Below, one piece after another: positions 1 through 12,018 of a DNA stretch of 64,000 nucleotides. A program made the translations under genes and the position numbers. Source of the stretch: Triglochin maritima (Eukaryota > Streptophyta > Magnoliopsida > Alismatales > Juncaginaceae). Numbering within the stretch: the first letter of the stretch is position 1; each line of letters starts with the position of its first letter. Where the stretch lies: NCBI GenBank assembly GCA_963682175.1, contig OY821772.1, positions 18,034,743 to 18,098,742 on the forward strand, in the 5' to 3' direction. The notes beneath the pieces are model-generated. The model ran no database searches, was not told the origin of the DNA, and saw nothing but the letters and a program-made list of their open reading frames with translations.

Positions 1-428
1 GTTTTGGTAGTGTAATAAGGGGGTTGGAGAGGAGCAAACTTTTTATTTTTGTTTCTTAATCTTGTTTTGTTTTGTTCCTTAAATACATGTCTTTGCTTTG
101 ATGCCATTTCTCTTATGTTGTTGTTTGCTTATTCTTGTTTTCCTTCATTTCCATTATGGGTTTATGTTATTTTTAGTCTTTCTTTAGTTTAGAGATGAGT
201 AGAGAGTAGTCCATCCACATTGGGGAAGGAGACGAAGGTGATGTGATTATGTGATGTATTAGGTGTGTTTTAATCCTAACCTTTGAATCTCACATGATTT
301 CCTTAATCATCTAATGGGATTTCACTCTTATCTTTGATGTGCTAATGCTCTTGAGTGATGCTTAACACATGCTTAGATTAGTGGACCAATTTTGTGGGGA
401 ATGATGAGGTGAGGATAAGGATGGAGTG
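1..428 (+). repeat. Partial LTR of the Ty3-type family (fragment)
   Basis: This stretch reads as the reverse complement of part of the complete LTR at 12670-14231, with the same order of landmarks: a 'wheel' of AT-rich sequence, the phrase around GAGTAGTCCATCC, then the block describing TCTTTGATGTGCTAATGCTC. Similarity is lost near 428. The fragment lacks both termini, so no target duplication can be tested. Orientation is given relative to the TATA box and primer sites of the intact family members. No gene is present. Confidence 0.6.
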
Positions 429-489
429 GAAGGAGACATAACATGTGCATGCATGTGCTCATGTTGGCAAATTATGTTCGGTTCACCGT

Positions 490-1187
490 TCTAAGGTGGA
501 CAGTAAGAATTGGTGGGACTCTGATTAATCACGTTTGGTTGACTGCAGACTATTCGGATGACCGAAGATAGCGTGGGCTTTGTGTTGACAGTTATGGCTC
601 AAATATTTGTTGAGTACAATAGTCATGTGGCACGTCTAAATGGCCACTGTGTGTTAAAGTCCAAGAAGGAATCAATTTACCAAAAAAAGATCGGTCGTCC
701 AAAAAGGACAAGTTAATTTGGGCTCAAAGGCAATATTCAAATGCGACCGTTGGAGTAAAATCCAAAACCGGTCCAAGGCGTTTCAATAGACTGGATGACT
801 TTTGGTCGTCTAACTAGACTATTCCAGAGAGCATCCTAACGTCTACAGATGGGAAGATTTCAATTATCCGTAAGGGTTTCGATTGACCAAACTTCGTCGG
901 GACAGATTCCTAGTGCTCAAGTTTACATTTAATCTTATGGACTCAATAAATAAAAAATTACAAGTCTTGGTCCAAAGCTTTGATTACAAATCTTCATTCT
1001 TGAGTCTTTGTCCCAATGCTCATTCTCTTGATGAATCTTGATCAACCTATTAAGATAATTGCAAGTATATAAGTATGTATGCAATGCATGTAATCGTGTT
1101 TGCTCACTTTGATTGATTATGTTGATTGATTAAGATTAGTTTGATTAGTCATCAAAATTAATATAGATTACGGCCTAAAAGCCAACA
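490..1187 (-). repeat. Copia-type LTR fragment, minus orientation
   Basis: The right end reads GGCCTAAAAGCCAACA, the reverse complement of the TGTTGGC LTR start used by the Copia LTRs of this window. About 300 bases before it match the end of the solo LTR at 11021-12013 (shared block from CCTAGTGCTCAAGTTTACAT onwards). The left part is diverged and carries scattered GGTCG/CGACC half-sites. The opposite LTR end was not found, so it is a fragment. Bases 429-489 show nothing recognisable. Confidence 0.55.
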
Positions 1188-2059
1188 ATTAATATAAACG
1201 GATCATAACCCTTTGTTGCTAAGAGAGGAGAACAAACATTTTTAGGTTTTTTAGCCACCACTAGAAAGGGATTTCTTGGAGAGATCATGAGAGTTGGGAG
1301 AGACAAATTCCTCTCTAACATTGTAATCTTGGCTTTACTTCCAGTTTGGGAATCAAGGAGTTGAAGAAACCCGAAGGTGACCCCCAAAGTTCATAGGTAA
1401 GTTGCCGAACCTCGTACTTCTTGTTGTTTGGTTTGTTTGTGTTTGTTCGTTATTTCTTTAGTTGTGGTGATCATTTGTGTGCTTGGTAGTTGGTGTTTGT
1501 TGTATTTGTTGATTGTTTTGCTTGTTGCCCTGCAATGGTTGGACAAAATTTCCGAGTGTCCATCTTGGAGAATTTGCTCCACACGAAAGAAAGTAGCACA
1601 AAATCTCACCACTACAAATCTACCGCTCTAACCAATCCTGTTTTTCTACGTGTAACCCCAAGTGCATCTTTTTGGGCATATATCTAATGTCTTCGTGGGG
1701 GGCTGCAAAGGAATGTACGGTCTACAATTGTTGTATTAAGGTTAGATGTACACCATTTATTTCTTAACCATTTCTAGTTGATTTTATCCATTTGTCTAGT
1801 TAAAAAATTTCATAAGCGTATTTATACCGATTTATAAGTAAAAGACCTAATAGCACTGTTGTATTTTTTTCACTTTTATTAATAGATCTCGTTATCATCC
1901 TTACGAATTTCAACATGACTTAATTTCCTAGCACCACTCTACGTGCCTAACATTTTCCCAACAGATTTTATGGATGTTAGACAGTGGAATTTACCAGAAA
2001 TGGAAAATTCACTTGCATGTTCTTTCAAAAAATTGCACTAGATGAAATATTAAGACATC
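1188..2059. other. Unassigned sequence, no gene recognised
   Basis: Both strands hold only short open frames with no recognisable domain. The stretch looks like transposon leader sequence, with GT/T-rich low-complexity bases around 1420-1530, but no terminal repeat, primer site or coding motif was identified. Confidence 0.4.
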
Positions 2060-2319
2060 TGTTATGAAACAAGAAATATATCATACGAATGAGTCACATT
2101 ATCACTTGGTGTTACAACTTCTTTTAACATTCACATTCAAATGAAATGTAATTCTCTCATTGATGTATATTATATGTCTCATTCATTAGGTTGTTATTGC
2201 ATTGTAACATCTATGTCTCTTGTCTATATATAGAGACTCATTGTATTGTTTATGATATAAGAATGAAAAGTCTTTATCATTCTCCCCCAAAAATCTCCAT
2301 GTCTTTTCATTTCATAACA
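2060..2319 (+). repeat. 5' LTR (260 bp) of the old outer element
   Basis: It runs from TGTTATGAAAC to TTTCATAACA and contains TATATATAGAGACTC as a likely promoter core. It is followed directly by CGTTATTAGCATGAA, a position where a primer-binding site is expected; the usual tRNA-Met match is not obvious. Its partner is at 15268-15524. Confidence 0.75.
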
Positions 2320-5300
2320 CGTTATTAGCATGAATGGTCTCTACTATAGTGAAGAACGTGCCCTGATCAATGACCTCAAAATCATCCAAGGCAACAAAAG
2401 GATTTCTGGTTTCTTGGCTAACTTGGTTACCCTACAAAACCATGGTATGTGTTGGGTACTAGTACTTAAAAGGCTGCGTTGCTTGATTGTGGGTTAATTT
2501 AGATTAATATTTACACCACAAATCTATGGCATGTAAGCAGACTTGTCGGTTTCATTGGTTTGTATGTTGCTGATTGGATACTCATCCTCCCTAAAGAAAC
2601 CCATGATCAGGGACATGATTCAGATCAGATTATTATCTCTAGCCTTATGCTTTTTAAATAAGTTTGTCTGACATATGATTAAATCATTTTATTGTTGAGA
2701 TTAGAAATTGTTAATTACATAAATGAATGCTTGTTCACATGGAGTGATGGTATGGTCTCAGATTTCTTGATCGTTACAAGACCCATGTTAGTTTTGCGTT
2801 TTAATTTCCTTGTAGAGTAGCATGTGTAGATTTTTATGTACTGTATTACTTGGCATGCTCATCCTATGCTTTTATTTGTATAGAAAAATCCATATTAAAT
2901 GTACTTTTCATCTGGACAGACAAAACCAATAACATGACTCTATTTTTTATCAAGGTGGATCAATGACTGATTTTGGAGATGATAGTGGTTTTGTAATCGA
3001 TCTTAAGCGCATGCATGAAACGTAAGTTTTTTTGATGCATGCATAAGATCATGGATTGAGTAGTCCAAAGGAAAGATTATTTATTTTAGAGTTTAAGATA
3101 TCCTATTAACCTCAAATTTTAGTATTACATGGTAATTCAGTGTCATATATTTGAGGACTAACTTTTCTTAAACTGAGAAGGAATTTTTTTGGAGTTCACT
3201 TTCCTAGAGGCCTCGTTAAGAAAAAATTGCATGATTGTCGGTTTTAATTTTTTCTTGACATTTTAGTTATTAGTTGTCATTTAATTGACTTATTAGGTAA
3301 GAAAATTGAATATTGTGAAATACGGTATTATCGAATAAAGCAAACATGAAAAACAAATTAAGTTAAATATGAATGCTATTGTGTTTATGGTACTTATAAA
3401 ATAAATTATTATATTATGCAAAAAGATATAATATTTTATGTACTTATTGCGTAGTATGTCATATCCAAGTTGTCATGAATTCCTATCTACTAATGTGTTT
3501 TTGCAGTGTAAGACAAGCATGTGATAATAATTTGTCAATTTGTGTATAGATATAAAAATTAACATTCTGGTTATGGTGCTATATTGTTACGCGAGGAGAT
3601 AAGAGTTACATTAGTGTGCTTTCGCCCAGAGGTCAAAGGCTTTTCCTGGTCATATGATATACCTTTTCATAACTCATAAGGTTTTTCTTGTCTATGATAT
3701 ACATATTCTTTGCAATTGTGTATAATATGTTTGGTTTGATCTCTATTAATTTTAACCTCATGATAATGTATTCTGGTTGAATGGTAGTCATCTCATGAGT
3801 TGTGATTCACTAGTATGTATGCCGTCAAATTAAGCATGTGTGCTACATTTCTTTTAGGATAACTGATTAATGTATCAATAAAAATGTGATTTATTGATTT
3901 ATGGAGATGATTCATACGTAAATACTAGCTTAATTCCATGATGTGCGTATAATAAGTGAAGCTCTTTTGATACATGTACTGCATGATCATGATTACAATT
4001 ATTTTTGTTTTAAATTTGTCATTATACTTGTTTATGACCCTCGATAAATGGTAGACTCATGAGTTATCAATTGTGATTCTAGTTGACGTTATAATATTTT
4101 TTTAGTTGCAATTATGTTTGCATTAATTTGTAGATTTTTCTTTTCATATAATAATTCTTTTGTCATACAACTTGTGAGTTTATAATTCTAGTTGTCATTT
4201 ATTGATTAATATTTCTTGGTATTCAGTTGTCATACAATGAAAACGAAATAACTCTTGCAAAAGTTAGATATCTTTTGGAATATGCAAACATGCAAAAAGA
4301 ACATTTTTTCCTATAAAAGTGTACTCATGAAATATTACAAGTATGTGATTATTGCTTTTAATTGGTGCAACGAAAAAAATGCTTGGATATTATACCATAT
4401 TATTCTTGTGATGAAATACTAGATTAAATAATATTTGATGCATTTTTTGGCAAAGTTAATATTTGATGCATCTCATTAGCTTATCATATTATGCCACATA
4501 AAATTTCGATGTTATTTCGTTGCATCATATCTGGAAATATTATGACTATTCATTTCAACACATGTGATTTATTTATGCAATTATATAAATGATATAATGT
4601 GTTATATTGCAACAAAATTTGAGTTTCCATATTATGAAAGTAATTTTTTACCATATGTCATGCTTTATTGAAAAAACACTTCGGCCCCGAAGGCAAAAAC
4701 TGTAATCTTCATGAGGTGCAAGTATATAATGATATCAAGATTGTATATTCATTTTAAGAGGGTTATGAAAATGTATAACAATCTCTCAAGGATTCTTATG
4801 AGCATCAAAAGGATGTGGAAATGTCAAAGTTACATATAACTCTATGAATGGCCAAAAGACCAAAGAGAGTTGAGATGTAAAAGGAAAATCTTGTATCCAT
4901 TTTACAAGTTAAATGACCAGATACTCCAGCAGTAATAAGGAATCAAAAACTCACAAGTTTTTTGCGTTCTGCATTACTTGTGATTCAAAGTCATAAATAT
5001 AAGTTATTGCAAAATCACATGATTTGTCATCGTATTTTGGATAATGTGCCTGAAGCACACATACAAAGCATAGTGAAAAAAGAGAACATATGCGGTGGAA
5101 AAAGAAATTGTGCAAATATGAAGTAAGAAGAAATTTAAATGACTCTCAAATGAGATAACTAGAGATACCAGCCTAGACGTATCTAAATGAAGTTATCATT
5201 TGTATTCATTATGGGTATCGACAATGATCCTGCAATTTTGATAACTCAATTGACATTTACTAGTTGAACAAAAATGAGGTCAAGTTTAATTGATTAGCAC

Positions 5301-5358
5301 GTTAAAATGAGAGACCATCTGTTTATAAAATATCTCTCAACATGAATCATTATGGGGT
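2320..5358 (+). other. Eroded interior of the outer element (left part)
   Basis: AT-rich sequence between the 5' LTR and the first nested insertion. The start, just after the LTR, still looks like a short coding remnant, but stops occur in all frames and no zinc knuckle, protease, integrase or RT motif could be read. It is most simply very old retrotransposon interior. Confidence 0.45.
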
Positions 5359-5363
5359 CTTAT

Positions 5364-6798
5364 TGTAGGATCGTAATGACCTCTAGTTCTAATCACTTTT
5401 AAACTAGTTTCCTACTAGCTTAATCAAAGATCCAGCAGAATAAACAAACAATATCAAGGAAGGAAAACAATGCAAACCAAAAAGATGACCCGGTGATTTT
5501 TATAGAGGTTCGGCCTTCTGCCTACTTCCTCTCTTGCAATCTCCTTTCGACTTTGCAAGCTCCGCCTACGTCTTGTCTTCACTATCAATCTCGTTCCGGG
5601 TCGAGATTAAGACATTTACAAAGCAAGTTGCGCGACCAATCCTCGCTAGCTTGATTTCTTCCTCTCACAATCCGAGAGGGAACACTTCGAGCTTTCACCG
5701 AAGTTCTTGCTTGTTGACAAACATTTTTTAGTGGAACAATCACTTTCTGACTTGAGCACACTTAGAGTATGATTGAAATTGATCTAAAGTGTGCAAAGTT
5801 TGACTTGGAGAGTAGGACTGGGGAATTCAAAGCTTGGGAGTTTCTCTAAGATGTGTATGACAATTTGGAGTGGAAGAGTTGTCAAATTGTGTCTTGGTAA
5901 CATCTATTTATAAGCTCCTAAGGGGTTATAGTAGTTGGGATTAATAAGGTAAAAACTTATGTAAGAAACACAAGACAGAAAAGCTCAGGGCACAATTCTG
6001 GATAAGTTTGGTTGATCGAATCGGGCTTAACGATCGACCGGAGATCGCCTAGAAATGAAGTCCAGGAAAGTCCAAAAAAGAAATGGTCAACCGAGCAAGG
6101 AACGGTTGATCAAAATACGGCTACAACTTAAGTTCACCTAAATTAACGGTCGAACAAAAAGGTTGGTTTGGTCCACTGAAAACTAACATGCCCTATGAGG
6201 TTGTCAAAATGATTATGTTCGGTCGACCGAAACGAGGTCCACGGTCGACTGGTGGTCACTTGTATTCTTCGGGTATACATAAAAATGTGAATACGGCCGT
6301 TGGTATAATACGACAAGTCTAACGGTCAAATGACACATGTAGACGGTCGACCGGTCGGGTTGTTTAAATCATTATAAGTCAATTGATAATTCGGTCGAAC
6401 GAAGGTGGTTCGGTCGACCAAATTTGCACAGACAGTTCAGGTTATGGTTTAGTGATTTTCAGTCTAAGTTTGGATGACCTATTGAAGTCCATTTGATCTG
6501 AGATGTTGTGTGTGACTTCTATAAGGAACCTAGTGTCTATGTGAATGGATTTTAACTCTTGTATGCTCAAGATTACATATATTCCTAAGACTTAAAAGAA
6601 ATATAAAATTACATGTCTTCAAAAGTATGATTATATGTCATGACTTGAATTCTTTTCTTCCTTGCGTCTTGATCACCTGTAGATGTTAGCACAAACTAAT
6701 ATATATACTATTCAATATGTGTGCTAAACTACATTGGGTTGTGATTAAGATTAGGTTATTAAATCATCAAAACATAGATTAAGGCCAAAAAACCAACA
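5364..6798 (-). repeat. 3' LTR of the gag-only Copia element
   Basis: 1435 bp. It matches 9208-10653 along its whole length, with point differences and small indels. A TATA box in minus orientation reads CTATTTATAAGC on + near 5908. The part between about 6000 and 6420 (U3 on the minus strand) is dense in CGGTCGACCG-type palindromes and half-sites. Confidence 0.9.
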
Positions 6799-6812
6799 AT
6801 CTCCCCCTTTTG
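6799..6812 (-). promoter_or_regulatory. Polypurine tract of the gag-only element
   Basis: On the minus strand it reads CAAAAGGGGGAGAT directly before the LTR start. This purine run next to a 3' LTR is where plus-strand DNA synthesis is primed in LTR elements. The same AAAGGGAGA-type tract precedes the 3' LTR at 55205. Confidence 0.8.
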
Positions 6813-7499
6813 ATGATGGCAACCTATCTCCTAATACTAAAAATTTCCAGTTGTACACTATGCATATAAATGGTCCCCCTATGAGTGTGCATAGTGTTTG
6901 TTCAATTTAAAGCAATTTTTTCAAGTTACCCCTAATATTCTCTCCCCCTTTGACACCTATCAAAAATAAGTTTTAACATGGAATTTTAAGATGTCTTGTA
7001 ATGAAGTTGGTCCCCCTTAAATTTGCACTTCATCACTCTAATTAAAAGAAATTCATTAAGCTCCCTTATCAATATGAATATGATATATCAGTTAAGTTCG
7101 TTTATATTCTCCCATTTTAACAACAATCAAATATGAACATGTAAACATGTGACATATTACTCCCATTTTGACATCCATTTGAAAGTTTGTCACTAAAGCA
7201 AAGGATGCGTTTTTCCCAAAATTGTATGATTTGCAATGAATAGTATCAATTCGGCTTAATTTTCTTTTTCTCCCCTTTAAAGATGTACATGAAGCATATC
7301 CTAATTGATCAATGAATGTGATAAAAATATGACAATTAAGCATTCAATTTTCATATTGGAACCAAATCTTTAAGCTTAGGAGGATAATGAATGTTACCAA
7401 TTGTTATTCCTCAATGTTGGTTCCATCTTCCTTTCGGTAGTGCAACCGACTTTGAATTCGACTCTTCATCTTTGGCTGGTCACTATCGATCTCCCATCT
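6813..7499 (-). other. Non-coding interior downstream of the spacer region
   Basis: The bases between the polypurine tract and the spacer remnant carry no pol motif. In an autonomous relative about 4 kb of protease, integrase, RT and RNase H sequence lies here, so a large internal deletion has occurred. Confidence 0.6.
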
Positions 7500-7895
7500 C
7501 TAAGCAGCTACAAGTGTAGATTTAGGTACCCAAACAACTTTGGGTCGTTGAACATTAGCTTTGGGAACCCAAACTATTTTGGTTTTAGGAGACCATACAC
7601 TTGAGGAACTATGATTCACAAACAATTGTTTTCCATTCAAAGTAGTACGAACTACATGGTTTTTAACATGTGAAGCATTGTATCCTAAACCATGTTTTTC
7701 TAAAGATTGTCTTTGATTACCTAAAAGTATGTCAAGCATCTTGGTTCCATTTGTGAACCTTTCTAGATCTTTTCTTAATTGAGCATTTGATGCCTTAAGA
7801 TCTATTTGTTCATCATGTAAAGGTGTTGCTTTTAGACTAGTAAGTTTTAATGCATGTTCTTCATATCTAGCAATCACCTCATTTTTTTCATCCAT
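7500..7895 (-). pseudogene. gag-to-protease spacer region of a Copia polyprotein
   Basis: The frame of 131 codons contains a coiled-coil-like segment rich in Leu, Lys and Glu (residues 1-50), the phrase KHGLGY (about residues 69-74) and two WVPKA/WVPKS repeats near the end. The same order (coiled coil, KHGLGY, three W-V/I-PK repeats) is seen at 50613-51191 in the larger Copia element, where protease follows directly. Here no protease follows. It is part of a former polyprotein and not an independent gene; the Met start is fortuitous. Confidence 0.75.
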
Positions 7896-8187
7896 GATTA
7901 TTTCAATTTGACTTTGGAGATCATTGATAGTCTTTCTAGCATTCTTATTTTTATAACAAATTATCTCGTATTGTTTAACTAAATTATGAAATGAATTTTG
8001 AAGCTCCTCATATGTGTATGATTCATTATTACCATTTGAGTTTGAGCTATCACTAGAATATGATTTAGTTGAGCATGAAAATTATCTAGTAGAGCAAGAG
8101 TGAGAGTTTACCTCACTTTGTTCATCCCCAATAACTATGATGCATGAGTAGCGACTTCTCTTCTACTTTACAAGGAGGAGGAGGAGG

Positions 8188-8420
8188 ATGATGGTGATGA
8201 AGAATCATCACAAATGGCTTTGTGAGCTTCCCCATTCCTTTCTTTTCTCTTGCCCTTCTCCTTTTCTCTTCTCCTCTCCATTCTCTCATTTTTCTTCTCC
8301 CTTTCTCTTCTCTCATTTTCACTCTCCTCCTTTTATTTTTCTCTTTTCTCACTTCTTCTTCCTCTATTTTTCTCTCATTCCTCCCTTATCCTTCTTGAGG
8401 AATTTGAAGAAGTCTTGAGC
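8188..8420 (-). repeat. Low-complexity purine-rich (GA) tract
   Basis: The minus strand is almost purely purine (reads as Lys/Arg/Glu-rich peptide in several frames), the plus strand pyrimidine-rich. It replaces the basic nucleocapsid part of gag. Long open frames here on both strands are composition artefacts. Confidence 0.7.
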
Positions 8421-9160
8421 AAGGACTTCAATGTTCTCATTCTCCTCTCGTCTCCTTGGTTCATCGGATTTTGCATGTAATGCCAAGGTTGGATTCTTCT
8501 TGGAAGCTTCTTTCTCCTTTCGATGACTTATTTGGAGTTCATAAGCCATGAGATTTTCAATGAGTTCCTCCGTCTTTAGTTGGGAAAGGTCATGCGCTTC
8601 TTAAATTGCAACCACATTATCTTCTCATTCGTTGTTGAGAGACAAGAGGAATTTTCTCGTCATTTCTCATTCATTGATCTTTCTTCCAAGCACACAAAGA
8701 GTCAATTATATCGGTGAAGCGAGTGTTCATTTCGCTTATGTTCTCATCGATTTCCATAGTGAAAATGTCATGTTTATGCATGAGGAGACTAATGCGGGTT
8801 TCCTTAGTCTTACTATCTCCCTCATGATGCATTTAAAGCATATGCCATATTTCATATGCACTCTCACACCCTCGTATTCTATTGTATTCTACTTCATTAA
8901 GGCCACAATAAAGAATTTTCATTATACTAGAGTTCATTTCATATTCTTTCATTTTGGCTATAGTTAATGAGGCTAAATCTTCTTCACTTGGCAGTGTGTA
9001 GAGATTCTGAAAAAAAATCAAATTCTTAAGATCATTAGAAATCAAAAAGATTTTCATTATATTTTTCCAATTATCATAGTTTGTTTTGAAACATTAAGCA
9101 AAGGAGGTCGAGTCGTGCATAGTCCTTCTACATGATTAGATGATGATGATGTCATGCCAA
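8364..9160 (-). pseudogene. Copia gag remnant (UBN2-like capsid)
   Basis: Reading on the minus strand, a degraded start near 9160 (EGLCTTRPPL) resembles the EGFHTGRPPL start of the gag at 47881. It is followed by capsid sequence ending ESAYEIWHML (8833-9057 segment), which matches DSAFEAWHML of the related gag, then a segment ending LMAYELQISHRKEKE (8364-8549). Stops and frameshifts separate the pieces. The Cys-His zinc knuckle expected downstream is not readable, since that position holds a low-complexity purine run (8188-8420). This is the structural protein of virus-like particles in intact relatives; here it is broken. Confidence 0.75.
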
Positions 9161-9193
9161 AATATTGTTAAGTATATGAAATTTAGCACATAT

Positions 9194-9205
9194 GCTCTGA
9201 TACCA
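9194..9205 (-). promoter_or_regulatory. Primer-binding site (initiator tRNA-Met type)
   Basis: On the minus strand TGGTATCAGAGC begins two bases after the 5' LTR end at 9208. This 12-mer is the usual Copia primer site complementary to the 3' end of initiator tRNA-Met. Confidence 0.92.
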
Positions 9206-9207
9206 AA

Positions 9208-10653
9208 TGTAGGATCGTAATGGTCTCTAATTCTAATCACTTTTAAACTAGTTCCCTACTTGCTTAATCAAAGATGCAGCGAAATAAACAAACAAAAGCA
9301 AGTAAGGAAAACAATGCAAACCAAAAAGATGACTCGGGGATTTTTATAGAGGTTCGACCTTCCGCCTACTTCATCTCTTGCAAGCTCCACTCGACTTTGC
9401 GAGCTCCGCCTACGTCTTGTCTTCACTATCAATCTCGTTCTGGGCCGAGATTAAGGATTTTACACAGCAAGTTGCGCCACCAATCCTTACGAGCTTGATT
9501 TCTTCCTCTCACAATCCGAGTGGAAAAACTTTGAGCTTTCACCGAAGTCCTTGCTTGTTGACAAACATTGTTGAGTGGAACAATTACTCTCTAACTTGAG
9601 CACACTTAGAGTATGATTGGAATTGATCTAAATTGTGGAAAGCTTGTGGAAAGTTTGGTTTGGAGAGTAAGATTGAGGAATTGAAAGTTTGGGAGTTTCT
9701 CCTAGATGTGTATGACAATTTAGAGTGGAAGAGTTGTCAAATTGTGTCTTGGTAACATCTATTTATAAGCTCCAAAGAGGTTATAGCCGTTGGGATTAAT
9801 AAGGTAAAAGATTTTGTAAGAAACACAAGACAGAAAAGCTCATGGCACAATTCTGGGTAAGTTTGGTTGACCGAATGGCGCTTAACAGTCGATCGGAGGT
9901 CGCCCGGAAATGAAGTCCAGGAAAGTCCAGAGAAGAAACGGTCGACCGAGTAGGAAACGGCTGATCGAAATACGGCTAAAACTTAAGTTCACCTAAGTTA
10001 ACGGTCGAACAAAAAGGTTAGTTTGGTCCACCGAAAACTAACATGCTCTATGAGGTTGTCAAAACGATTATGTTTGGTGGACCGAAACTAGGTCCACGGT
10101 CGACCGGGGGTCACTTGTATTCTTAGGGTATAGATAAAAATGTGAATTTACTGTTGGTATAATACGACGAGTCTAACGGTCAAATGACATGTGTAGACGG
10201 TCGACCAGTTGGATTGTTTAAATCACTATAGATCAATTGATAATTTGGTCGAACGAAGGTGGTTCGGTCGATCAAATTTGCACAAGCAGTTCAAGTTAGT
10301 GTTTAGTGATTTTTGATATAAGTTTGGGTGACCTAATGAAGTCCATTTGATCTGAGATGTTGTGTGTGACTTCTATAAGCAACCTAGTGTCTATGTGAAT
10401 GGATGTTAACTATTGTATGTTCAAGACTACATAGATTCCAAAGACTGAAAAGAAATATAAAATTACATGTCTTCAAAAGATTGATTACATGTCTTGACTT
10501 GAATTCATTTCTTCTTTGAGTGTTGATCACCTGTAGATGTTAGCACAAAACAATATATATGCTATGCAATATGTGTGTTACACTACATTTGATTGTGATT
10601 AAGATTAGGTTGATTACATCATCAAAACATAGATTATGGCAAAAAAGGCAACA
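9208..10653 (-). repeat. 5' LTR of the gag-only Copia element
   Basis: 1446 bp, matching 5364-6798. Its left edge TGTAGG abuts the primer site; its right edge GGCAACA abuts the CTTAT duplication. It has a TATA box in minus orientation near 9755 (CTATTTATAAGC on +) and a palindrome-rich U3 at about 9880-10270. Confidence 0.9.
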
Positions 10654-11020
10654 CTTATTACTGCTGATATTATTCATAAAATAATTTTTTTGTTAGATAT
10701 ACATCATGTTATGAATGTTCCCCTATTTTACTTGTACGACATTGAATGAAATGTTTATCATCTGCAATTTCTTTTACATTACCACTTCCACAATTTAATG
10801 ACATCAATTAAATTGGACATTTCAGTAGGATTTATATTCCTGATAATACTAAAATATTTGAAGTCCTTGAATGACGATGTATTTTTTACCAGTCGAGGAA
10901 TTATTTATATAGAGACACGTTATTTTGGCATTAGGGGAAGAAAGACAGAAGCTTAATGAATGCTAAGAAAATGTACCATATTGAACCAGAAATTCATAAA
11001 GATATGTACAAGCATGAATG
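10654..11020 (+). other. Eroded interior of the outer element (second part)
   Basis: Continues from 5358 across the nested insertion. No open coding frame with a recognisable domain. The block TGAACCAGAAATTCATAAA just before the next insertion is partly repeated just after it (TGAACCGGAAGTTCATAAA). Confidence 0.4.
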
Positions 11021-12013
11021 TGTTAGGATCTATGGCCCTCTAATAGATTGATAAATGCCGAATTAAAAATAATTATCGAAGGATTAGTGAAGAGACAATT
11101 GCAAACCACAAATTCGTTGACACCAGAGTTTAGAGAGGTTTGGCACCCACACCCGGGTCCTAGTCCTCCTCGCAAGCCTCGCTCGATCCCCCGAGCCTCG
11201 CTTACGGTTCCACTAACCGATCTCCATTCCGGGCCGGGATCAACGCCATTTACAACACCGAACCTCGCGAACAACCTCGCCTCGCTCGTGTCTCCTCTCA
11301 CAACCCGAGAGGGAGCTTCCTTGAAGCTTTACAACTTGGTGATTCTTAAATAAGGAATTGGAATCACAATCTAACTAACACTCTACACTTGAGCAAACTT
11401 GGATATTGATATGGAATTGGATATGCAAGTGGTGAAGTTTAGGCTTGAGTGTTGTGGATTGAGAGCTTGAAGATGGAGAGGATTTGGCTTTGAGTATTGG
11501 ATAGATAGGAAGTGTTCAAGATGTTCAAAACCAACAAATGAGGTCCTATTTATAAGCCTTCAAGCTCAACTAGCCATTTGGGAGTTGATGGGGAAATGGA
11601 CCAATACGAATGCAAGATATGACTTAAGCTCGGGCAGAAATTGCAGCATATTCGGTCGATCGTTATCCAAACGGTAGTCCGAAGAATTGGTCCGAATGAA
11701 GAACTCGGTGTTCGGTGGACCGAACTAGATAGGATTCGGTTGACCGAAATAGGTTCGGTTTACCGATGAATAACGGGACAGAATCCTAGTGCTCAAGTTT
11801 ACATAAAACCTTATGGACTCAATAAATACAAAGTTACATGTCTTTGTCCAAAGCTTTGATTACAAGTCTTGAGTCTTGTTGTCTTTGTCTCTATACAAAT
11901 ATATATCCAATGCATGTAATCGTGTTTGCTCACTTTGATTGACTAGGTAGATTGATTAAGATTAGTTTAATTAATCATCACAATTAATATAGATTAAGGC
12001 CAAAAAGCCAACA
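11021..12013 (-). repeat. Solo Copia-type LTR
   Basis: 993 bp from TGTTAGGATC to GCCAACA on +, that is TGTTGGC to CCTAACA on the minus strand. Flanking pentamers are GAATG (11016-11020) and AAATG (12014-12018), four of five identical. A minus-strand TATA box reads CTATTTATAAGC near 11547. There is no interior, primer site or polypurine tract, so it is a solo LTR left after recombination between two LTRs. It is related to the fragment at 490-1187. Confidence 0.8.
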
Positions 12014-12018
12014 AAATG

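Larger units (their letters stand above)
5364..10653 (-). mobile_element. Non-autonomous (gag-only) Copia LTR retrotransposon
   Basis: This is a structurally complete insertion on the minus strand: two long LTRs (5364-6798 and 9208-10653) bounded on + by TGTAGG and CAACA, a perfect 5-bp target duplication CTTAT (5359-5363 and 10654-10658), a primer site matching initiator tRNA-Met and a polypurine tract. The 2.4-kb interior has only gag and gag-to-protease spacer remnants. Protease, integrase, RT and RNase H are all absent. The gag and spacer are clearly related to those of the larger element at 46202-56814, so this is a deletion derivative that would have needed enzymes from a relative. It is inserted in the outer element at 2060-15524. 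Confidence 0.9.

Noticed and set aside
8122..8480. Several Lys/Glu- or Ser/Phe-rich open frames on both strands
   Set aside because: They come from the purine/pyrimidine-biased tract, which lacks stops by composition.
9194..9205. tRNA gene fragment
   Set aside because: Only 12 bases match the tRNA 3' end and they lie exactly next to an LTR, as primer sites do. The same applies to 41302, 47831 and 63178.
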